Origin: Akkermansiaceae bacterium
GTDB taxonomy: Bacteria > Verrucomicrobiota > Verrucomicrobiia > Verrucomicrobiales > Akkermansiaceae
Length of the DNA stretch: 64,000 bases
Assembly (NCBI GenBank): GCA_025354565.1
Contig: JANXMQ010000069.1
Coordinates: 21,259-85,258 of the forward strand
Reading direction: 5' to 3'
Part shown: positions 63,871 to 64,000 of the stretch, piece after piece
Layout of the letters: each line of letters opens with the position of its first letter
How positions within the stretch are numbered: the first letter of the stretch is position 1
Notes under the pieces: model-generated
What the model was told of the DNA's origin: nothing
The model's database searches: none
What the model saw: the letters and a program-made list of their open reading frames with translations, nothing else
Program-made: the position numbers and the translations under genes

Positions 63871-64000
63871 CTAAATCCGTGGGTAAAACCGGGGGCTAAC
63901 CGCCGCGAAGCGGCGTGAGCCTCTTGAAAGTTGTCCACGACAGACCGCTTCGAGAATGGGTCTGTAACTCGTCGGAGAAGTGGACTGTTGTGGGCAACTT
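63871..64000 (+). other. highly structured non-coding element at right edge (candidate mobile-element RNA end)
   Basis: Nested hairpins: CGCCGC-gaa-GCGGCG inside GGGGGCT/AGCCTCT; GTCCAC/GTGGAC enclosing CAGACC/GGTCTG; AAGTTGTCCAC (63928) / GTGGGCAACTT (63990). Confidence 0.55.

Noticed and set aside
56915-64000. Duplicate of tRNA-Ser 3' end as an att site
   Set aside because: No second copy of the tRNA 3' segment was seen within the window; island status left as inference.

Overview
A 64 kb high-GC bacterial chromosome segment. Protein content suggests Verrucomicrobia/PVC: PEP-CTERM autotransporter-like protein, DUF1802, TM2 proteins, RAYT/REP elements. This taxonomy is inference only. Core content: complete F-type ATP synthase operon atpBEFHAGDC, leuS, ilvC, a purD-pyrR-pyrB-pyrC cluster, panD, gmk, ptsI, queE, rpsT, a cobalamin riboswitch upstream of a TonB-dependent receptor, an FeS-type photolyase cluster, a STAS/SpoIIE partner-switching pair and tRNA-Ser(GGA). 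Main unusual signals: (1) a REP-flanked Y1/RAYT transposase ORF inserted in frame inside the LeuRS editing (CP1) domain; (2) a low-GC block after tRNA-Ser with a dynamin-like GTPase, an overlapping YcjF/DUF697-like membrane partner and a convergent membrane protein, bordered by a PIN-toxin remnant and a GH16 gene truncated by a highly structured non-coding element at the right edge; (3) a CRP-like cNMP domain fused to aspartase; (4) a GT4 glycosyltransferase fused to an LpxH-like phosphoesterase; (5) a vapBC-type cassette with a perfect palindromic operator between pyrB and pyrC; (6) a strong GTTAG/CTAAC word bias that disappears in the low-GC block; (7) cloverleaf-like palindromic repeats. 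All calls come from reading the sequence and motif recognition; no database search was run.
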